Part shown: one piece after another, positions 61,598 through 64,000 of the stretch | Layout of the letters: the number at the start of each line of letters is the position of its first letter | How positions within the stretch are numbered: the first letter of the stretch is position 1 | Source: Dorea_D hominis | GTDB lineage: Bacteria > Bacillota > Clostridia > Lachnospirales > Lachnospiraceae | NCBI RefSeq assembly: GCF_014287705.1 | Contig: NZ_JACOOY010000013.1 | Location: 1 to 64,000 of the forward strand | Length of the DNA stretch: 64,000 nucleotides | Direction of reading: 5' to 3' | Program-made: the position numbers and the translations under genes | The notes under the pieces: model-generated | The model's database searches: none | Told to the model about the DNA's origin: nothing | What the model saw: only the letters and a program-made list of their open reading frames with translations

Positions 61598-62422
61598 CTA
61601 CAAATCACTCTGTGAGGTGAATTTTCCACCGATATCAAATCCATGATCCATCGGTCCGCTGCCGGCTCCCAGATCCAGCATTGCCGCAAGTGCTCCGGAA
61701 ATATATTCTTTTGCACGCTCCACAGCTTCTTCAAGTCCATATCCTTTTGCCAGATTCGATGCAATCGCACTGGATAATGTACATCCTGTTCCGTGCGTGT
61801 TCGGATTATCAATTCTACGCCCATAAAACCAACGGCTCTTTCCTTCTGCATACAACAGATCATTGGCATCATTTAACTGATGACCGCCTTTTAACAACAC
61901 AGCGCAGTGATATTCTTCGCTGATTGCCTGCGCTGCGCGCTCCATGTCTTCTGCTGAATGAATAGATGCACCAAACAGGACTTCTGCTTCAGGAATATTC
62001 GGTGTCAGCACACTTGCCAGCGGAAATAGTTCCGTCTTCAGTATCTGGATTGCTTCTTCGCTGATCAGTCTGGAACCGCTTGTGGACACCATCACCGGAT
62101 CAACGACAATCCGTTCTGCTTTGTATTCTTTAAGTTTGAAAGCGATCATTTTTACAAGTTCAGCGGAAGCGACCATACCAATTTTAACCGCATCCGGGTA
62201 AATATCTGTAAATACCGCATCCAACTGCTGTCCTAAAAATTCCGGTGTCACTTCAAAAATTCCGGATACTCCTGTCGTATTCTGTGCTGTCAGCGCCGTG
62301 ATCGCGCTCATGGCATAAACGCCATTTGCCTGCATCGTCTTGATATCTGCCTGAATCCCCGCGCCGCCGCTGGAATCACTTCCCGCAATTGTGAGGGTTG
62401 TTTTTCTTTTCTTCGTATTCAT
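61598..62422 (-). CDS. thiD: Hydroxymethylpyrimidine/phosphomethylpyrimidine kinase
   Basis: A 274-aa ribokinase-family enzyme that phosphorylates HMP and HMP-P for thiamine synthesis. TIAGSDSSGGAGIQADIKTMQANGVYAMSAITALTAQNT is the ThiD N-terminus, and NTHGTGCTLSSAIASNLAKGY carries the anion hole and catalytic Asp region (Cys in place of the common Asp context GTGC). It is last in the thiM-thiE-HAD-thiD cluster. Confidence 0.94.
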   Translation of the reverse strand: MNTKKRKTTLTIAGSDSSGGAGIQADIKTMQANGVYAMSAITALTAQNTTGVSGIFEVTPEFLGQQLDAVFTDIYPDAVKIGMVASAELVKMIAFKLKEYKAERIVVDPVMVSTSGSRLISEEAIQILKTELFPLASVLTPNIPEAEVLFGASIHSAEDMERAAQAISEEYHCAVLLKGGHQLNDANDLLYAEGKSRWFYGRRIDNPNTHGTGCTLSSAIASNLAKGYGLEEAVERAKEYISGALAAMLDLGAGSGPMDHGFDIGGKFTSQSDL

Positions 62423-62487
62423 CTATTTATCCTTTTCCAATCTATTCTAATTATTTTTCTTATCCATCGCATTTATCCTGAACCTCT

Positions 62488-62557
62488 TCCCACAGACAGG
62501 AGCGCAGTTAAAATTGCAGCTCTCCCACAGACAGGAGCGCAGTTAGAATTGCAGTTT
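62488..62557. repeat. Two tandem 35-bp repeats across the end of the HAD gene
   Basis: TCCCACAGACAGGAGCGCAG... occurs at 62488-62522 and 62523-62557, 32 of 35 bases identical. The second copy contains the stop codon and last codons (LQF) of the HAD gene, and the first copy repeats the same ending downstream. Confidence 0.9.
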
Positions 62558-63211
62558 CCCCGTAGCCTCCACAAGGTCACCCGCATAAAGATCCGCCAGT
62601 TCTTTTAACTCATCCTGTCCTTCTTCGCTGAAGCGGTCATACAGTCCGACTACCGGGAAGCCTGCCTGTTTTGCGGTTGTTACCGCATGTAATGCGTCCT
62701 CAAATACCAATGTATGCTCCGGTGTGCTTCCAAGCTTATCAGCACATTGAAAATAAATATCCGGTTTGTCTTTTCCTGCTCCGGCATCCGTGCAAGTCCA
62801 TATTTCCTTAAAGTATCCGGCAATCTCCAGTCGTTCAAACGCTGCTTCGATCTGCTCTTTATCGCTGGAAGTTGCCACGATCATCGGCACCTTTGCCTCT
62901 TTCATCTTCTCAAGGAGCTTACGTACACCCTTTTTCAGCGGTGCCTCTTCTTTATAAAAAATCTCTACCTGTTTTAATACCGCTTCTCTTAATTCTGCTT
63001 CTGACTCTTCCAGATGGTATTCCCGCTTCACATAAGCCACGCCATCATCCAGGCTCATCGGAAATAATATCTTCCCAAGATCCGGCGCCGGTTCAATCCC
63101 GGCACTACGCAGATATCTGGCTCCGGCATCCTCCCAGATCGCCATCGAATCCAGCAAAGTACCGTCCACATCGAAGATCACACCGTCTATTTCTCTGTTT
63201 TTTAATTTCAT
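62543..63211 (-). CDS. HAD-family phosphatase in the thiamine cluster
   Basis: A 222-aa beta-phosphoglucomutase-like HAD hydrolase: motif I IFDVDGTLLDS (nucleophile Asp), motif II VATSSDKEQ, motif III Lys in GAGKDKPD, motif IV LVFEDALHAV. It lies between thiE and thiD on the same strand with short gaps. HAD enzymes are known to dephosphorylate thiamine monophosphate in plants and some bacteria, so such a role is possible here, but these enzymes are often broad in substrate. Confidence 0.88.
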   Translation of the reverse strand: MKLKNREIDGVIFDVDGTLLDSMAIWEDAGARYLRSAGIEPAPDLGKILFPMSLDDGVAYVKREYHLEESEAELREAVLKQVEIFYKEEAPLKKGVRKLLEKMKEAKVPMIVATSSDKEQIEAAFERLEIAGYFKEIWTCTDAGAGKDKPDIYFQCADKLGSTPEHTLVFEDALHAVTTAKQAGFPVVGLYDRFSEEGQDELKELADLYAGDLVEATGKLQF

Positions 63212-63258
63212 TTCCTATTAAACCTTCTTATATCGAACTTCTTTATGCATAACTTCTC

Positions 63259-63900
63259 TTAATTTCTCAACATATTCTGAGTGCGTTCGCGCAGTTCTTT
63301 TGTTGCAGCTTCAATATCTTTCTGTCCGAAAATCGCACTGATCACTGCGATTCCGCAAATACCGCTGCCGGCAAGGTCTTTTACATTGTCTTTTGTAATT
63401 CCACCAATGGCAATAACCGGAATATCCACTGCTTCACAGATTGCTTTCAGCACATTATGATCCACTTCTACCGCATCTGCCTTAGAACCTGTCGGAAATA
63501 CCGCACCAACGCCAAGGTAATCTGCGCCATGTTCCTGCGCACGGAGTGCCTGCTCAACCGTCTGCGCAGAAACACCGATGATCTTATCCGCTCCAAGTTT
63601 TGCACGCACATCTCCGGCTTCCATATCACTCTGTCCGACATGCACACCGTCTGCCTCAATTTCTGCCGCAATCTCTACATTATCATTGATCACAAACGGC
63701 ACTTTATATTCTCTGCAAAGTTTCTGGATTTCCTTCGCCTCTTCTAAGAAATGCGCTGTATCCAGTTCTTTTTCACGCAGCTGGATAAATGTAGCTCCAC
63801 CTTTCAGCGCTTTCTCCACCTGTTCATATAATGTTTCTTCTCCAAGCCAGTGACGGTCTGTCACCGCATATAAAAGTAAATCTTTCTTATCGCAGTTCAT
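63259..63900 (-). CDS. thiE: Thiamine phosphate synthase
   Basis: A TIM-barrel enzyme joining HMP-PP and thiazole phosphate to form thiamine phosphate. Signatures: LYAVTDRHWLG, ATFIQLREKELDT, VPFVINDNVEIAAEIEADGVHVGQSDM, DYLGVGAVFPTGSK and VIAIGGITKDN. The frame runs on upstream, but the ATG at 63900 overlaps the thiM stop by 14 bases and begins the conserved part (213 aa). Confidence 0.96.
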   Translation of the reverse strand: MNCDKKDLLLYAVTDRHWLGEETLYEQVEKALKGGATFIQLREKELDTAHFLEEAKEIQKLCREYKVPFVINDNVEIAAEIEADGVHVGQSDMEAGDVRAKLGADKIIGVSAQTVEQALRAQEHGADYLGVGAVFPTGSKADAVEVDHNVLKAICEAVDIPVIAIGGITKDNVKDLAGSGICGIAVISAIFGQKDIEAATKELRERTQNMLRN

Positions 63901-64000
63901 ATTTTGCACCTTCTTCCAGTGTTTTTGCGTCCATATTGTAAATCGCATCGATAATACGGTTTCTGTATGTAGAATTGCCGTCTCCGTCCTGCATCCGTGA
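63887..64000 (-). CDS. thiM: Hydroxyethylthiazole kinase, C-terminal end (partial)
   Basis: The minus strand at the window edge encodes DGDGNSTYRNRIIDAIYNMD, then AKTLEEGAKYELR and a stop, the usual ThiM C-terminus (GNxTYRNRIIDAVYN...L..GAKYE). It overlaps the thiE start. ThiM salvages thiazole, and with ThiD and ThiE it indicates a thiamine salvage operon. The rest lies beyond base 64000. Confidence 0.85.
   Translation of the reverse strand, partial: SRMQDGDGNSTYRNRIIDAIYNMDAKTLEEGAKYELR

Overview
The window looks like chromosome of an anaerobic gut Firmicute, most likely a Lachnospiraceae member (Dorea / Mediterraneibacter / Blautia-like). Signs are a PPi-type phosphofructokinase together with a membrane pyrophosphatase, selenium-type molybdenum hydroxylase accessory genes (YqeB, YqeC), DUF5714, a 2-hydroxyacyl-CoA dehydratase-type activase, a tyrS T-box, strong GGAGG ribosome sites and moderate-to-low GC. 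No species can be named from the sequence alone.

Region 1 (1 to about 12.3 kb) is an accessory, plasmid-like mobilizable element, nearly all on the minus strand. It carries an AT-rich restriction-modification operon (HTH regulator, two C5-cytosine methyltransferases, a type IIG-like nuclease-methylase), a mobilization module (MobC, MOBP relaxase, and a membrane coiled-coil protein whose gene overlaps the relaxase by about 450 bp), an oriT-like hairpin region, a small HTH regulator with paired operators, ParM/ParR-like partitioning genes, a P4/D5-type primase-helicase and a TnpV-family gene. No integrase is visible, so one may lie left of the window. The most striking feature is at the extreme left: a 153-bp segment flanked by perfect 20-bp inverted repeats lies inside the type IIG gene. 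In the orientation given the gene is cut short just after methyltransferase motif IV. If the segment is flipped, the frame stays open to the window edge. This looks like an intragenic inversion switch, read here in the OFF state.

Region 2 (12.4 to 31.6 kb) is core-like chromosome: a subtilisin-like protease, MntP, a family 2 glycosyltransferase, PPi-phosphofructokinase, tRNA-Gly(TCC), D-serine dehydratase, an ECF sigma / membrane protein / ABC-2 exporter operon, and a purine locus. The purine locus has three xanthine dehydrogenase-type subunits, YqeC, a YqeB-MocA fusion and a xanthine/uracil permease.

Region 3 (31.7 to 46.5 kb) holds a PadR-DUF1700-DUF4097 operon, a relic of an FtsW/RodA gene, rplM-rpsI, a MATE transporter and a GH13 hydrolase. 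It continues with a secreted rhodanese with a lysine-rich insert, a Big2/transglutaminase-like surface protein, a flavin reductase, tyrS with its T-box, DUF5714, and two G3E (CobW-type) GTPases, one very His-rich. Three copies of a dispersed hairpin repeat occur between 31.7 and 36.9 kb.

Region 4 (46.6 to 64 kb) contains the membrane pyrophosphatase, a dehydratase activase, truA, ecfT-ecfA2-ecfA1, a cyclophilin, a small papain-fold-like protein, a very large ABC ATPase-permease fusion, a P1B-type ATPase with a DUF6110 protein, a flavodoxin under probable DtxR-type iron control, and a thiamine salvage operon (thiM partial, thiE, a HAD phosphatase, thiD). PPi-phosphofructokinase and the ion-pumping pyrophosphatase together suggest a PPi-saving energy metabolism.
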